64,000 nucleotides of DNA from Streptomyces goshikiensis. Lineage in GTDB: Bacteria; Actinomycetota; Actinomycetes; Streptomycetales; Streptomycetaceae. Where the stretch lies: assembly GCF_014650555.1 (NCBI RefSeq), contig NZ_BMVE01000001.1, forward strand, positions 124,001-188,000, in the 5' to 3' direction. A model generated the notes under the pieces. The model did no database searches, was not told the origin of the DNA, and saw only the letters and a list, made by a program, of their open reading frames with translations. The stretch's first letter is position 1. Each line of letters opens with the position of its first letter. Both the position numbers and the translations under genes were made by a program. Of the stretch, positions 35,941 to 44,223 are shown in pieces.

Positions 35941-36174
35941 GTGGTACAGGCGTACATCCTTATCCAGACCGAGGTGGGCAAGGCGTCGTCCGTCGCCGAG
36001 TCCATCGGCCAGATCCCGGGGGTGATCCAGGCCGAGGACGTGACGGGCCCGTACGACGTGATCGTGCGCGCCCAGGCCGACACCGTGGACGAACTCGGCC
36101 GCATGGTGGTCGCCAAAGTCCAGCAGGTGGAGGGGATCACCCGCACCTTGACCTGCCCGGTGGTCCATCTGTAG
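35941..36174 (+). CDS. Lrp/AsnC ligand-binding (RAM) domain protein
   Basis: 77 residues from a GTG with TGGAGG just upstream (35931-35936). It consists only of the RAM/AsnC effector domain (VQAYILIQTEVGKASSVAES ... AEDVTGPYDVIVRAQADTVDELG), with no helix-turn-helix. Such stand-alone domains bind amino acids and may modulate full-length Lrp proteins or enzymes. The longer in-frame start at 35710 would add non-family sequence. Confidence 0.92.
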   Translation: MVQAYILIQTEVGKASSVAESIGQIPGVIQAEDVTGPYDVIVRAQADTVDELGRMVVAKVQQVEGITRTLTCPVVHL

Positions 36175-36197
36175 CCCCCGTCTACTCTTGGCCGGTG

Positions 36198-36698
36198 ATG
36201 TCCTTCGACCACCGGCCCTTCCGTCTGCTCGCCCTGCCCGCCCTGGCGGCCGTACTGGCCCTCGCGGGCTGCACACCGGGCGATGACGAGGCCCGGGTGG
36301 ATCCGCCCCCCACGCCGCCCGCCGAGGTCGCGAAGCTCTGTGCGGCACTGCACGAAAAGCTCCCCGACACGGTGGCCGGCCTGGCGCGGACCACCACCCG
36401 GCCCGCGTCGGATCTGACGGCCGCGTGGGGCGGCTCGGCGATCGTACTGCGGTGCGGTATCCCCAAACCCCCCGAGATGGCTGATCCGGAGCAGGAGGGC
36501 GTCGAGGTCAACGGCGTCCGGTGGCTGCTGGAGCCGGTCCCCGACAGTGCCGGCGGGGGGTTCCGGTTCATCACCGGGCTGCGCCTCGCGTACACCGAGG
36601 TCCGGGTCGACAAGGAGCATGCCACGGATGCGGGGATGCTCGTCGGGCCGTCCGCCGCCGTCGCCGAGACCGTCCCGGAGGGCGTCTCCTCGTACTGA
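36198..36698 (+). CDS. DUF3515 lipoprotein
   Basis: 166 residues. A lipobox ALAGC follows the hydrophobic leader (LLALPALAAVLALAGC), so the mature protein is probably lipid-anchored outside the membrane. The rest matches DUF3515 (VAKLCAALHEKLPDTVAGL; AWGGSAIVLRCG; GVRWLLEP). The function is unknown; it is regularly found beside ddl, facing it, in Streptomyces. A GTG directly before the ATG (36195) is an equally possible start. Confidence 0.9.
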   Translation: MSFDHRPFRLLALPALAAVLALAGCTPGDDEARVDPPPTPPAEVAKLCAALHEKLPDTVAGLARTTTRPASDLTAAWGGSAIVLRCGIPKPPEMADPEQEGVEVNGVRWLLEPVPDSAGGGFRFITGLRLAYTEVRVDKEHATDAGMLVGPSAAVAETVPEGVSSY

Positions 36699-36735
36699 CC
36701 GTCCTGACGAGGGCCGCGCGCGCCCCTTCGCACAC

Positions 36736-36768
36736 CGACCGCCCGCCGGGAATCCCGGCGGGCGGTCG
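36736..36768. terminator. Bidirectional terminator between the DUF3515 gene and ddl
   Basis: Perfect 15-bp stem (CGACCGCCCGCCGGG at 36736-36750 with 36754-36768) and a three-base loop AAT, placed between the two convergent stops. Confidence 0.85.
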
Positions 36769-36793
36769 CTGTGTCGTACGGGTGGGCGCGCGG

Positions 36794-37951
36794 CTAGCGC
36801 AGCCCCGTGGGGCGGCGCAGGGCGGCCTGGATCAGGAGGTCGACCAGTTCCTGGTACTCGACCCCGGACTCCTGCCACATGCGCGGGTACATGGAGATGG
36901 GGGTGAAGCCCGGCATGGTGTTGATCTCGTTGATGACGAAGGTGCCGTCCTCGGTGAGGAAGAAGTCGGCGCGCACCAGGCCCTCGCAGGACGCGGCCTC
37001 GAAGGCCTCGACCGCGAGCCGCCGCACCTCGGCGGTCTGCTCCGGGGTGAGCGGGGCGGGCACGATTCCGGAGGCGGAGTCGATGTACTTCGCCTCGAAG
37101 TCGTAGAAGTCGTGGCTGGAGACCGGCGGGATCTCGGCGGGGGCGCTCGCGCGCGGCCCGTCCTCGAATTCCAGCACGCCGCACTCGATCTCGCGGCCGC
37201 GCAGCAGCGCCTCGACGATGATCTTCGGGTCGTGGCGCTGGGCCTCGCGGACCGCTTCGTCCAGGCCGGAGACGTCGTCGACCTTGGTGATGCCGATCGA
37301 GGAGCCGGCCCGGGCGGGCTTGATGAACAGCGGCCAGCCGTGCTCTTCGGCGAAGTCCAGGATCCGGCCGCGGGCGGCGTCCGCGTCGCGCGTCCACTCG
37401 CGGGGGCGGACGGTGATGTACGGGCCGACGTTCAGTCCGAAGGACGTGAACACCCGCTTCATGTAGTCCTTGTCCTGGCCGACGGCCGAGGCGAGGACGC
37501 CGGAGCCGACGTACGGGATCCCGGCGAGCTCCAGCAGCCCCTGGAGGGTGCCGTCCTCGCCGTACGGGCCGTGCAGCACCGGGAAGACGACGTCGACCTC
37601 GCCCAGGGCCTTGGGGACGGCGCCCGGCTCGGTGTAGACGACCTCGCGGTTGGCGGGGTCCACCGAGAGCACGACGGCGCCGTCCTCGGAGTCGGCGAGG
37701 TCGTCGACGCTGGGGAGCTTCCGGTCGGCGATGGCCATCCGGGACGGCTCGTCGGCGGTCAGCGCCCACCGGCCGTCGGTGGTGATGCCGATGGGCAGCA
37801 CCTCGTACTTGGACCGGTCGATGGAGCGCAGCACGGCGCCCGCGGTGACGACCGAGATGGCGTGTTCCGAGCTGCGGCCGCCGAACACGACGGCCACGCG
37901 GGGCTTGCGGCCCTGCTGCTCAGGGGTCTGGGGGAGGTTCTCGCTGCTCAT
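36794..37951 (-). CDS. ddl: D-alanine-D-alanine ligase
   Basis: 385 residues. The ATP-grasp features are complete: VFGGRSSEHAISVVTAGAV at the N-terminus, LHGPYGEDGTLQGLLEL, LFIKPARAGSSIGITKV and VINEINTMPGFTPISMYP. It makes the D-Ala-D-Ala dipeptide for peptidoglycan. I cannot tell from this alone whether it is the normal ligase or a D-lactate variant, but the neighbourhood has no vancomycin-resistance genes. The ATG at 37951 is preferred to a longer in-frame start at 37975. Confidence 0.95.
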   Translation of the reverse strand: MSSENLPQTPEQQGRKPRVAVVFGGRSSEHAISVVTAGAVLRSIDRSKYEVLPIGITTDGRWALTADEPSRMAIADRKLPSVDDLADSEDGAVVLSVDPANREVVYTEPGAVPKALGEVDVVFPVLHGPYGEDGTLQGLLELAGIPYVGSGVLASAVGQDKDYMKRVFTSFGLNVGPYITVRPREWTRDADAARGRILDFAEEHGWPLFIKPARAGSSIGITKVDDVSGLDEAVREAQRHDPKIIVEALLRGREIECGVLEFEDGPRASAPAEIPPVSSHDFYDFEAKYIDSASGIVPAPLTPEQTAEVRRLAVEAFEAASCEGLVRADFFLTEDGTFVINEINTMPGFTPISMYPRMWQESGVEYQELVDLLIQAALRRPTGLR

Positions 37952-37990
37952 ATCGCCACGACGATACCCGCTCACACGTCCGGAATGGAG

Positions 37991-39001
37991 TCAGTGGCGT
38001 TCCGGTTTGGCGCTGCGTCCCATCAGTTCCTTGAGCGCGACCAGCGGGGGCTTGCCGTGGTGGACGATGTCGACCACGGTGTCGGTGATCGGCATGTCCA
38101 CTCCGTGGCGGCGGCCCAGATCGGCCACCGACTGGCAGGACTTGACCCCCTCGGCGGTCTGCTTGGTGACCGCGATGGTCTCCTCCAGGGTCATCCCGCG
38201 GCCCAGGTTGGTGCCGAAGGTGTGGTTCCGGGAGAGCGGCGAGGAGCAGGTGGCGACGAGGTCGCCGAGGCCGGCGAGGCCGGAGAAGGTGAGCGGGTCG
38301 GCGCCCATGGCCAGGCCCAGCCGGGTGGCTTCGGCGAGGCCGCGGGTGATGAGCGAGCCCTTGGTGTTGTCGCCGAGGCCCATGCCGTCCGCGATGCCGA
38401 CGGCGAGGCCGATGACGTTCTTGACGGCGCCGCCGAGTTCGCAGCCGATGACGTCGGTGCTGGTGTACGGGCGGAAGTACGGGGTGTGGCAGGCGGCCTG
38501 GAGCCGCTGGGCGACGGCCTCGTCCACGCAGGCGACGACGGACGCGGCGGGCTGGCGGGCGACGATCTCGCGGGCGAGGTTGGGGCCGGTGACGACGGCG
38601 ACGCGCCCGGCGGGGACCTTGGCCACCTCTTCGATGACCTCGCTCATCCGCTTGGCGCTGCCGAGTTCGATGCCCTTCATCAGGGAGACGAGCACGGTGT
38701 CGGCGGGCAGCAGCGGGGCCCATTCGGCGAGGTTGCCGCGCAGGGTCTGGGAGGGGATGGCCAGGACGGCGAAGTCGGCGCCGCGGGCGGCCTCGGCGGC
38801 GTCGGAGGTGGCGCGCATGTTCGCGGGCAGTTCGACGCCGGGGAAGTAGTCCGGGTTGGTCCGGCCGCCGTTGATGGCGTCGACGACCTCTTGGCGGCGG
38901 CCCCACAGGGTCACCTCGCAGCCGGCGTCGGCGAGCACCATGCCGAAGGCGGTGCCCCAGGAGCCGGTTCCGTAGACGGCTGCCTTCACGGGACGTGTCA
39001 C
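37991..39001 (-). CDS. gpsA: NAD(P)-dependent glycerol-3-phosphate dehydrogenase
   Basis: 336 residues from a GTG overlapping the upstream acyltransferase stop by four bases. The dinucleotide motif is VYGTGSWGTAFG; the catalytic lysine region is GGAVKNVIGLAVGIADG; LAGLGDLVATCSS and RNHTFG follow. It supplies glycerol-3-phosphate for phospholipids, in line with its coupling to a PlsC-type gene. Confidence 0.96.
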   Translation of the reverse strand: MTRPVKAAVYGTGSWGTAFGMVLADAGCEVTLWGRRQEVVDAINGGRTNPDYFPGVELPANMRATSDAAEAARGADFAVLAIPSQTLRGNLAEWAPLLPADTVLVSLMKGIELGSAKRMSEVIEEVAKVPAGRVAVVTGPNLAREIVARQPAASVVACVDEAVAQRLQAACHTPYFRPYTSTDVIGCELGGAVKNVIGLAVGIADGMGLGDNTKGSLITRGLAEATRLGLAMGADPLTFSGLAGLGDLVATCSSPLSRNHTFGTNLGRGMTLEETIAVTKQTAEGVKSCQSVADLGRRHGVDMPITDTVVDIVHHGKPPLVALKELMGRSAKPERH

Positions 39002-39750
39002 TTGCTGTCCTCCCCCGCGGCCTTGCGCCGCTGTTCCGCCCTGGCCTTGCGATGGTCGTACGGCTCCGCGGGTGCCTGCTGGCCCCGCAGCTCCTCCAGG
39101 AGCTCGGTGATGGCCGCCATGATGGTCTCGGTGGCGTCCTTGAGGACGTCCGGCGTGGGTTCGCGGTCGTAGAACCCGGAGAGGTCCACGGGCGGTCCGG
39201 CCTTCACCTGGAGGGTCTTGCGCGGGAACAGCCGGAGCTTGTTCTCCTTGGCGTAGGGCGGCATCGCGAGGTTCGCGCCCCACTGGGCCACCGGAATGAC
39301 GGGGGCCCGGGTCACCAGGGCGACGCGGGCGGCGCCCGTCTTGCCGGCCATCGGCCACATGTCGGGGTCCCGGGTGAGGGTGCCCTCGGGGTAAAAGGCC
39401 ACGCATTCGCCGCTCTCGATGGCGGTCACGGCGGCCCGGAATGCGTCCAGGGCGTTCGTGGACTCCCGGTAGACGGGGATCTGGCCGGACCCGCGCAGGA
39501 TCGAGCCGACAAAAGGCACCTTGAAGAGGGCGGCCTTCGCGAGCAATCGCGGCACCCGACCGCTGTTGTACTGGAAGTGCGCGTACGACAGCGGGTCCAG
39601 ATACGAGTTGTGATTGACGGCGGTGATAAATCCGCCCTCGGCCGGAATGTGCTCCATTCCCCGCCAGTCCCGCTTGAAGAGCACTACCAGCGGCGGTTTC
39701 GCGATCACCGCTGCCAGGCGGTACCAGAAGCCGATTCTGCGGCGGGACAC
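38998..39750 (-). CDS. plsC: 1-acylglycerol-3-phosphate acyltransferase (PlsC family)
   Basis: 250 residues from a GTG with GAGGAAGG seven bases upstream. The acyltransferase HX4D motif is NHNSYLDP and the substrate motif is FYPEGTLTRDPD. A C-terminal basic tail (YDHRKARAEQRRKAAGE) is not part of the catalytic domain. It acylates lysophosphatidic acid. First gene of plsC-gpsA-ddl, all on one strand. Confidence 0.92.
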   Translation of the reverse strand: MSRRRIGFWYRLAAVIAKPPLVVLFKRDWRGMEHIPAEGGFITAVNHNSYLDPLSYAHFQYNSGRVPRLLAKAALFKVPFVGSILRGSGQIPVYRESTNALDAFRAAVTAIESGECVAFYPEGTLTRDPDMWPMAGKTGAARVALVTRAPVIPVAQWGANLAMPPYAKENKLRLFPRKTLQVKAGPPVDLSGFYDREPTPDVLKDATETIMAAITELLEELRGQQAPAEPYDHRKARAEQRRKAAGEDSK

Positions 39751-39905
39751 TCGAACACCTTCCTCTAGGACCGGTGCGTGGATTGGGCACCTCGTCGGCC
39801 GGACAAGTGTGGCCCTGGATTCCGGTCGCTGTCGAGAACACCGTACGCCCCGCTCGCGGCCGCGAACCCCCGGGTGGGCCGGGCGAAGGCGACAATGGGC
39901 CGACG

Positions 39906-39935
39906 CATGACCAGGCCATGACCCGGCCATGGTCC
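39906..39935. repeat. Three 11-bp helically phased repeats between plsC and cofC
   Basis: CATGACCAGGC, CATGACCCGGC and CATGGTCC begin at 39906, 39917 and 39928, one DNA turn apart, in the 246-base divergent region. They may bind a regulator along one face of the helix; no match to a known box is claimed. Confidence 0.45.
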
Positions 39936-39996
39936 ACGGAGGCGCGCGAACGCGTCGCAGGGGAAGGAGTCGGCCACGAGCGGCGTATGGAGCCTG

Positions 39997-40800
39997 GTGG
40001 TCCCGCTGAAGCCGCTGGCCGTGGGGAAGAGCCGGCTGGCGGTGGCGGTGGGAGCGTCCCGGCCGGGGCTGGCGCTGGCGTTCGCCCAGGACACCGTGGC
40101 GGGGGCCCTGGCCTGCGCGGCGGTCGCCGATGTGGTGGTCGTCACGGACGATTCGCTGGCCGGATCGGAACTGGCCCGGCTGGGCGCCCGGATCGTCGCG
40201 GACGCCCCGGGCGCCGGGCTCAACGCGGCCCTGGCCCACGGGGCGCGGGCGGCGCGGGCGGGCCGCCCGGGCTGTGCGGTGGCCGCGATGAACGCGGATC
40301 TGCCGGCGCTGCGGCCGCCGGAATTGCTACGCGTGCTCGAAACCGCTTCGGTATTTCCCCGGGCATTTCTGGCGGATGCGGCGGGAATCGGGACGACCTT
40401 GCTTTCCGCTGCTCCGGACGTGGAATTGGCACCCTCGTTCGGCGGCCCGTCCCGGGCGCGGCATTCCGCTTCGGGGGCGGTGGAAATGACCCTGGAGGGT
40501 GTCGACAGCGTGCGCCGGGACGTGGACACGGCGGCGGATCTGCGGACCGCACTCGCCCTCGGCGTGGGGCGGCACACGGCCCGATACAGTGCCCGTATGC
40601 AGGCGACCGCGTACACGTACGACTCCCAGACCCGAAGCGGCAGCGTGCTGCTGGACGACGGCACCCCGGTGCCCTTCGAGGCCCCGGCGTTCGACGCGGG
40701 CGGCCTGCGCCTGCTGCGTCCCGGGCAGCGGGTCCGGATCGAGACGGACGGCGAGGGGGCGGGTCTGCGGATCACCCTGATCACCCTGCAGACCTTCTGA
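39997..40800 (+). CDS. cofC: CofC/FbiD guanylyltransferase fused to a C-terminal cold-shock-like domain
   Basis: 267 residues by continuous frame. Residues 1 to about 200 match 2-phospho-L-lactate/phosphoenolpyruvate guanylyltransferase of coenzyme F420 synthesis: VPLKPLAVGKSRLA, VVVVTDD, AAMNADLPALRPPEL. From residue 201 the sequence MQATAYTYDSQTRSGSVLLD ... PGQRVRIETDGEG resembles a small OB-fold, cold-shock-like protein that I recall as a separate gene in other Streptomyces. There is no stop between them. The start is uncertain: GAAGGAG at 39963-39969 has no in-frame start at normal spacing, and GTG 39997 is the first available. Confidence 0.8.
   Translation: MVPLKPLAVGKSRLAVAVGASRPGLALAFAQDTVAGALACAAVADVVVVTDDSLAGSELARLGARIVADAPGAGLNAALAHGARAARAGRPGCAVAAMNADLPALRPPELLRVLETASVFPRAFLADAAGIGTTLLSAAPDVELAPSFGGPSRARHSASGAVEMTLEGVDSVRRDVDTAADLRTALALGVGRHTARYSARMQATAYTYDSQTRSGSVLLDDGTPVPFEAPAFDAGGLRLLRPGQRVRIETDGEGAGLRITLITLQTF
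40597..40800 (+). CDS. Alternative: independent 67-residue cold-shock-like protein within the cofC frame
   Basis: An ATG at 40597 opens a 67-residue protein (MQATAYTYDSQTRSGSVLLD onward) ending LRITLITLQTF. There is no Shine-Dalgarno, but a -10-like TACAGT at 40585-40590 sits seven bases before the ATG, as expected for a leaderless mRNA. It may therefore be made alone, as well as or instead of as the tail of CofC. Confidence 0.45.
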   Translation: MQATAYTYDSQTRSGSVLLDDGTPVPFEAPAFDAGGLRLLRPGQRVRIETDGEGAGLRITLITLQTF

Positions 40801-40844
40801 GCCCCCCGTCCGACCTGGGGAAACACCCCGAAAGAACGCACCGC

Positions 40845-40878
40845 GGGCCGGCTTCCCCACCTGAGGGGAAGCCGGCCC
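40845..40878. terminator. Bidirectional terminator between cofC and hupS
   Basis: Perfect 14-bp stem (GGGCCGGCTTCCCC at 40845-40858 with 40865-40878) and loop ACCTGA, between the convergent stops at 40800 and 40899. Confidence 0.88.
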
Positions 40879-40898
40879 GGCGTGTGTGACTGCTGCCC

Positions 40899-41573
40899 TT
40901 ACTTCTTGCGGGCCGTGGTCTTCTTCGCGGTGGTCTTGCGCGCCGTCGCCTTCTTGGCGGGCGCGGTGGTCTTCGCGGTGGCCTTCTTGGCCGCCGGAGC
41001 GGTCTTCTTGGCCGTGGTCGCGGTCTTCTTGGCCGTGGCGGCCGCCTTCTTGACGGTGGCCTTCTTCGCCGCCGGCGTGGCCTTCTTCGCCACTGCGGTC
41101 TTCGCGGTGGCCTTCTTGACGGCCGTGGCCGTGGTCTTCTTGGCGACGGTCTTCTTCGCGACCGCGGTCTTCGCCGCCGCCTTCTTGGCGGTGGTGGCCT
41201 TCTTGGCCGCGGCCTTCTTGACCGTCGCGGAAGCACCTCCGGTGAGGCTGCCCTTGGGGGCCTTCTTCACCGACACCTCGCCACCCTTGGGGAGCTTCTT
41301 GGTGCCGCTGACCAGGTCCTTGAACCCCTGGCCCGCACGGAAACGGGGCACGGAGGTCTTCTTGACCCGGACGCGCTCACCGGTCTGCGGGTTGCGGGCG
41401 TAACGGGCCGGGCGGTCCACCTTCTCGAACGAGCCGAAGCCCGTGACCGAGACCCGGTCGCCCGCGACGGTCGCGCGGACGATGGCGTCCAGTACCGCGT
41501 CGACGGCGTCCGCGGCCTGCTGGCGGCCGCCCAGCTTGTCGGCAATCGCTTCTACGAGCTGCGCCTTGTTCAC
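40899..41573 (-). CDS. hupS: HU-family nucleoid protein with lysine-rich tail (HupS)
   Basis: 224 residues from a GTG. The first 93 residues are a full HU domain (NKAQLVEAIADKLGGRQQAA; GFGSFEKVDRPARYARNPQTG; VPRFRAGQGFKDLV). The remaining 130 are histone H1-like Lys/Ala repeats (KKATAK, AAAKK, TAKK). HupS of S. coelicolor is made during sporulation and helps compact spore DNA. Expression probably depends on the promoter at 41626-41654, whose spacer contains a palindrome. Confidence 0.96.
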   Translation of the reverse strand: MNKAQLVEAIADKLGGRQQAADAVDAVLDAIVRATVAGDRVSVTGFGSFEKVDRPARYARNPQTGERVRVKKTSVPRFRAGQGFKDLVSGTKKLPKGGEVSVKKAPKGSLTGGASATVKKAAAKKATTAKKAAAKTAVAKKTVAKKTTATAVKKATAKTAVAKKATPAAKKATVKKAAATAKKTATTAKKTAPAAKKATAKTTAPAKKATARKTTAKKTTARKK

Positions 41574-41625
41574 GTCTTCCCCTTCGGAGACTTCGCCAGA
41601 ACGAATGTGTTCAAGCTTATTTCGC

Positions 41626-41654
41626 ACGTTAGGCGGATATATACCGCAAATCAA
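41626..41654 (-). promoter_or_regulatory. hupS promoter with a palindrome in its spacer
   Basis: On the minus strand: -35 TTGATT (complement of 41649-41654), exactly 17 bases of spacer, -10 TAACGT (complement of 41626-41631). The spacer contains GCGGTATATATCCGC (complement of 41633-41647), a near-perfect 15-base palindrome. A protein bound there would cover the promoter, so repression is inferred. The stretch is unusually AT-rich for this genome. Confidence 0.65.
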
Positions 41655-41717
41655 ACACGAAACGGGCTAATCACCCTAGTGCCGCAACGTTGTAGGCCGT
41701 TACGGAGTTCCTTCGCA

Positions 41718-41945
41718 TCAGTCGCCTTCAGGGAATCGACCCTCGTCGAGGTCCTTCATCAACCTGTCCAGGCGCCTTGCCGCATCGGCGAGATCATGCT
41801 TCGCCGCGGCCGTGACGACCAACAGCTTCCGGGACAGCGCCATCCTTACGCCCTCCGGGACTTGCAGCGTGCGCACCCTTGTGTGTGCTTCTTTCAATCG
41901 GTCCGCGACCAGTTCGTAGAGCTCAAGTTGACTGTCGCGTTCCAT
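41718..41945 (-). CDS. Small conserved protein of unknown function
   Basis: 75 residues: MERDSQLELYELVADRLKEA, then VRTLQVPEGVRMALSRKLLVVT and a charged helical end. It is helical and highly charged with no recognised domain. Between hupS and leuD on the same strand; a strong hairpin separates it from leuD. The longer frame upstream translates that hairpin and is not used. Function unknown. Confidence 0.75.
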   Translation of the reverse strand: MERDSQLELYELVADRLKEAHTRVRTLQVPEGVRMALSRKLLVVTAAAKHDLADAARRLDRLMKDLDEGRFPEGD

Positions 41946-42000
41946 GCACAGATTGTGCCATCTGGGGCGAGTTGTCGCCTCACGGGGCCTCAACACACAG

Positions 42001-42032
42001 CTGTGCCCCCCGCCGGAGGGCGGGGGGCACAG
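42001..42032 (-). terminator. Terminator after leuCD
   Basis: Perfect 14-bp stem (CTGTGCCCCCCGCC at 42001-42014 with 42019-42032) and a four-base loop, 50 bases beyond the leuD stop. Confidence 0.85.
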
Positions 42033-42082
42033 TGTTGTCTTCATGATCACCCGAGGGCGAATAAGCGCTGATCAGGCCGGAA

Positions 42083-42676
42083 TCAGGCCCGAATGGTGCG
42101 CGGCTTGTGTGCGGGCCGGGCGCTTTCGTACGTCGCGATGTCCGCTTCGTTCTGAAGGGTGAGCGAGATGTCGTCCAGCCCCTCCAGCAGCCGCCAGCGG
42201 GCGTTGTCGTCGAGCTCGAACTCGGCCTCGACGCCTTCCGCTCGGACCTGGCGGGCGACCAGGTCGACCGTGATCTCGGCGGTCGGGTCGGCCTCGCTCA
42301 GCTGCCACAGCCGGTCGACGGTCTCCTGCGGCAGGACCACGGTCAGCAGACCGTTCTTCAGCGAGTTGCCGCGGAAGATGTCGGCGAACCGGGAGGAGAT
42401 GACCGTCTTGAAGCCGAAGTTCTGAAGGGCCCACACGGCGTGCTCGCGCGAGGAGCCGGTGCCGAAGTCGGGGCCCGCGACCAGCACGGTCGCGCCCGCG
42501 CGCTCCGGGCGGTTCGTGACGAACTCGGGGTCCTTGCGCCAGGCCTCGAAGAGCCCGTCCTCGAACCCGTCGCGGGTGATCTTCTTCAGCCAGTGGGCCG
42601 GGATGATCTGGTCGGTGTCGACGTTGCTGCGGCGCAGCGGGACGGCCCGGCCGGTGTGGGTGGTGAAGGCTTCCAT
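42083..42676 (-). CDS. leuD: 3-isopropylmalate dehydratase small subunit
   Basis: 197 residues, the normal length. Begins [20 protein letters not shown] and carries [17 protein letters not shown], the swivel-domain substrate loop. With LeuC it isomerises isopropylmalate in leucine synthesis. It follows leuC by three bases, so the two are translationally linked. Confidence 0.97.
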   Translation of the reverse strand: MEAFTTHTGRAVPLRRSNVDTDQIIPAHWLKKITRDGFEDGLFEAWRKDPEFVTNRPERAGATVLVAGPDFGTGSSREHAVWALQNFGFKTVISSRFADIFRGNSLKNGLLTVVLPQETVDRLWQLSEADPTAEITVDLVARQVRAEGVEAEFELDDNARWRLLEGLDDISLTLQNEADIATYESARPAHKPRTIRA

Positions 42677-42679
42677 GGT

Positions 42680-44104
42680 TCAGACTCCGGCGGTCGCGGT
42701 GGCGTCGGACAGATCGGCGGGCGAGGCCAGATGGCCCAGCACCGCGGTGGCCGCGGCCACCTGCGGGGAGACCAGGTGGGTGCGCCCGCCCTTGCCCTGG
42801 CGGCCCTCGAAGTTGCGGTTGGAGGTGGACGCGGAGCGCTCACCGGGCGCCAGTTGGTCGGGGTTCATGCCCAGGCACATCGAACAGCCCGCGTGCCGCC
42901 ATTCGGCGCCGGCCTCCTTGAAGACCTTGTCCAGGCCCTCCTCCACGGCCTGGAGCGCGACGCGCACCGAGCCGGGGACGACCAGCATCCGTACGCCGTC
43001 GGCGACTTTGCGGCCCTCGATGATGCCGGCGACGGCGCGCAGGTCCTCGATGCGGCCGTTGGTGCAGGAACCTACGAAGACGGTGTCGACGTTGATGTCG
43101 CGCAGCGGCTGTCCGGCCTCCAACCCCATGTATTCCAGGGCCTTTTCGGCGGCGTGGCGCTCCGAAGCGTCCTCGTACGAAGCGGGGTCGGGGACGTTGG
43201 CCGACAGCGGCGCGCCCTGGCCCGGGTTGGTGCCCCAGGTGACGAACGGGGACAGCGCGGTGCCGTCGATGACGACCTCCGCGTCGAAGACGGCGTCGTC
43301 GTCGGTGCGCAGGGTCCGCCAGTAGGCGACCGCCGCGTCCCAGTCCTCGCCCTCGGGGGCGTGGTCGCGGCCCCGGAGGTAGTCGAAGGTGGTCTGGTCG
43401 GGGGCGATCATGCCCGCGCGGGCGCCGGCCTCGATCGACATGTTGCAGATGGTCATGCGGGCTTCCATCGACAGCTTCTCGACGGCCTCGCCGCGGTACT
43501 CCAGGATGTAGCCCTGGCCACCGCCGGTGCCGATCCTGGCGATGATGGCCAGGATCAGGTCCTTGGCGGTGACGCCCTCGGCCAGCGCGCCGGTGACGGT
43601 GATGGCCATCGTCTTGGGGCGGGCCAGCGGGAGCGTCTGGGTGGCCAGTACGTGCTCGACCTGGCTGGTGCCGATGCCGAAGGCCAGCGCGCCGAAGGCG
43701 CCGTGGGTGGAGGTGTGGGAGTCGCCGCAGACCACGGTGGTGCCGGGCTGGGTCAGTCCCAGCTGCGGTCCCACCACGTGGACGACGCCCTGCTCGACGT
43801 CGCCCAGCGAGTGCAGGCGCACGCCGAACTCGGCGCAGTTCGCCCGCAGCGTCTCCAGCTGGGCCCGGGAGACCGGGTCCGCGATCGGCTTGTCGATGTC
43901 GAGGGTGGGGGTGTTGTGGTCCTCGGTCGCGATGGTGAGGTCCAGGCGGCGGACCTTGCGGCCGGCCTGCCGCAGGCCCTCGAAGGCCTGGGGGCTGGTC
44001 ACCTCGTGCAGCAGGTGCAGATCGATGAAGAGGAGGTCGGGCTCGCCCTCGGCGCGCCGGACGACGTGGTCGTCCCAGACCTTCTCCGCGAGTGTCCTAC
44101 CCAT
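42680..44104 (-). CDS. leuC: 3-isopropylmalate dehydratase large subunit
   Basis: 474 residues. The 4Fe-4S ligands are seen in [13 protein letters not shown] and [12 protein letters not shown], with [21 protein letters not shown] near the active site. Pairs with LeuD. The divergent ndgR gene and a palindrome between them fit the known activation of leuCD by NdgR in S. coelicolor. Confidence 0.97.
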   Translation of the reverse strand: MGRTLAEKVWDDHVVRRAEGEPDLLFIDLHLLHEVTSPQAFEGLRQAGRKVRRLDLTIATEDHNTPTLDIDKPIADPVSRAQLETLRANCAEFGVRLHSLGDVEQGVVHVVGPQLGLTQPGTTVVCGDSHTSTHGAFGALAFGIGTSQVEHVLATQTLPLARPKTMAITVTGALAEGVTAKDLILAIIARIGTGGGQGYILEYRGEAVEKLSMEARMTICNMSIEAGARAGMIAPDQTTFDYLRGRDHAPEGEDWDAAVAYWRTLRTDDDAVFDAEVVIDGTALSPFVTWGTNPGQGAPLSANVPDPASYEDASERHAAEKALEYMGLEAGQPLRDINVDTVFVGSCTNGRIEDLRAVAGIIEGRKVADGVRMLVVPGSVRVALQAVEEGLDKVFKEAGAEWRHAGCSMCLGMNPDQLAPGERSASTSNRNFEGRQGKGGRTHLVSPQVAAATAVLGHLASPADLSDATATAGV

Positions 44105-44191
44105 CGCTTTCCCTCCGGCTCACCGTCCCGGATCCAGTGGTTCGTGGACCCGTACATACAGACTCGCTGGTTCTTGGAAAAATTGAACTTG

Positions 44192-44210
44192 CGTTTCACA
44201 GTGTGAGACG
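44192..44210. promoter_or_regulatory. Palindrome between leuC and ndgR, candidate NdgR operator
   Basis: CGTTTCACAGTGTGAGACG: a 19-base near-perfect palindrome (one mismatch per arm) with the core TCACAGTGTGA, 14 bases before the ndgR ATG and about 90 before leuC. A second, overlapping symmetry is TTCAC/GTGAA (44195-44214). IclR-type proteins bind such sites. Confidence 0.6.
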
Positions 44211-44223
44211 TGAATATCGTTTC

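Noticed and set aside
36195..36200. Separate start for the DUF3515 lipoprotein at GTG 36195
   Set aside because: GTG and ATG are adjacent and cannot be told apart; ATG was used and the alternative noted.
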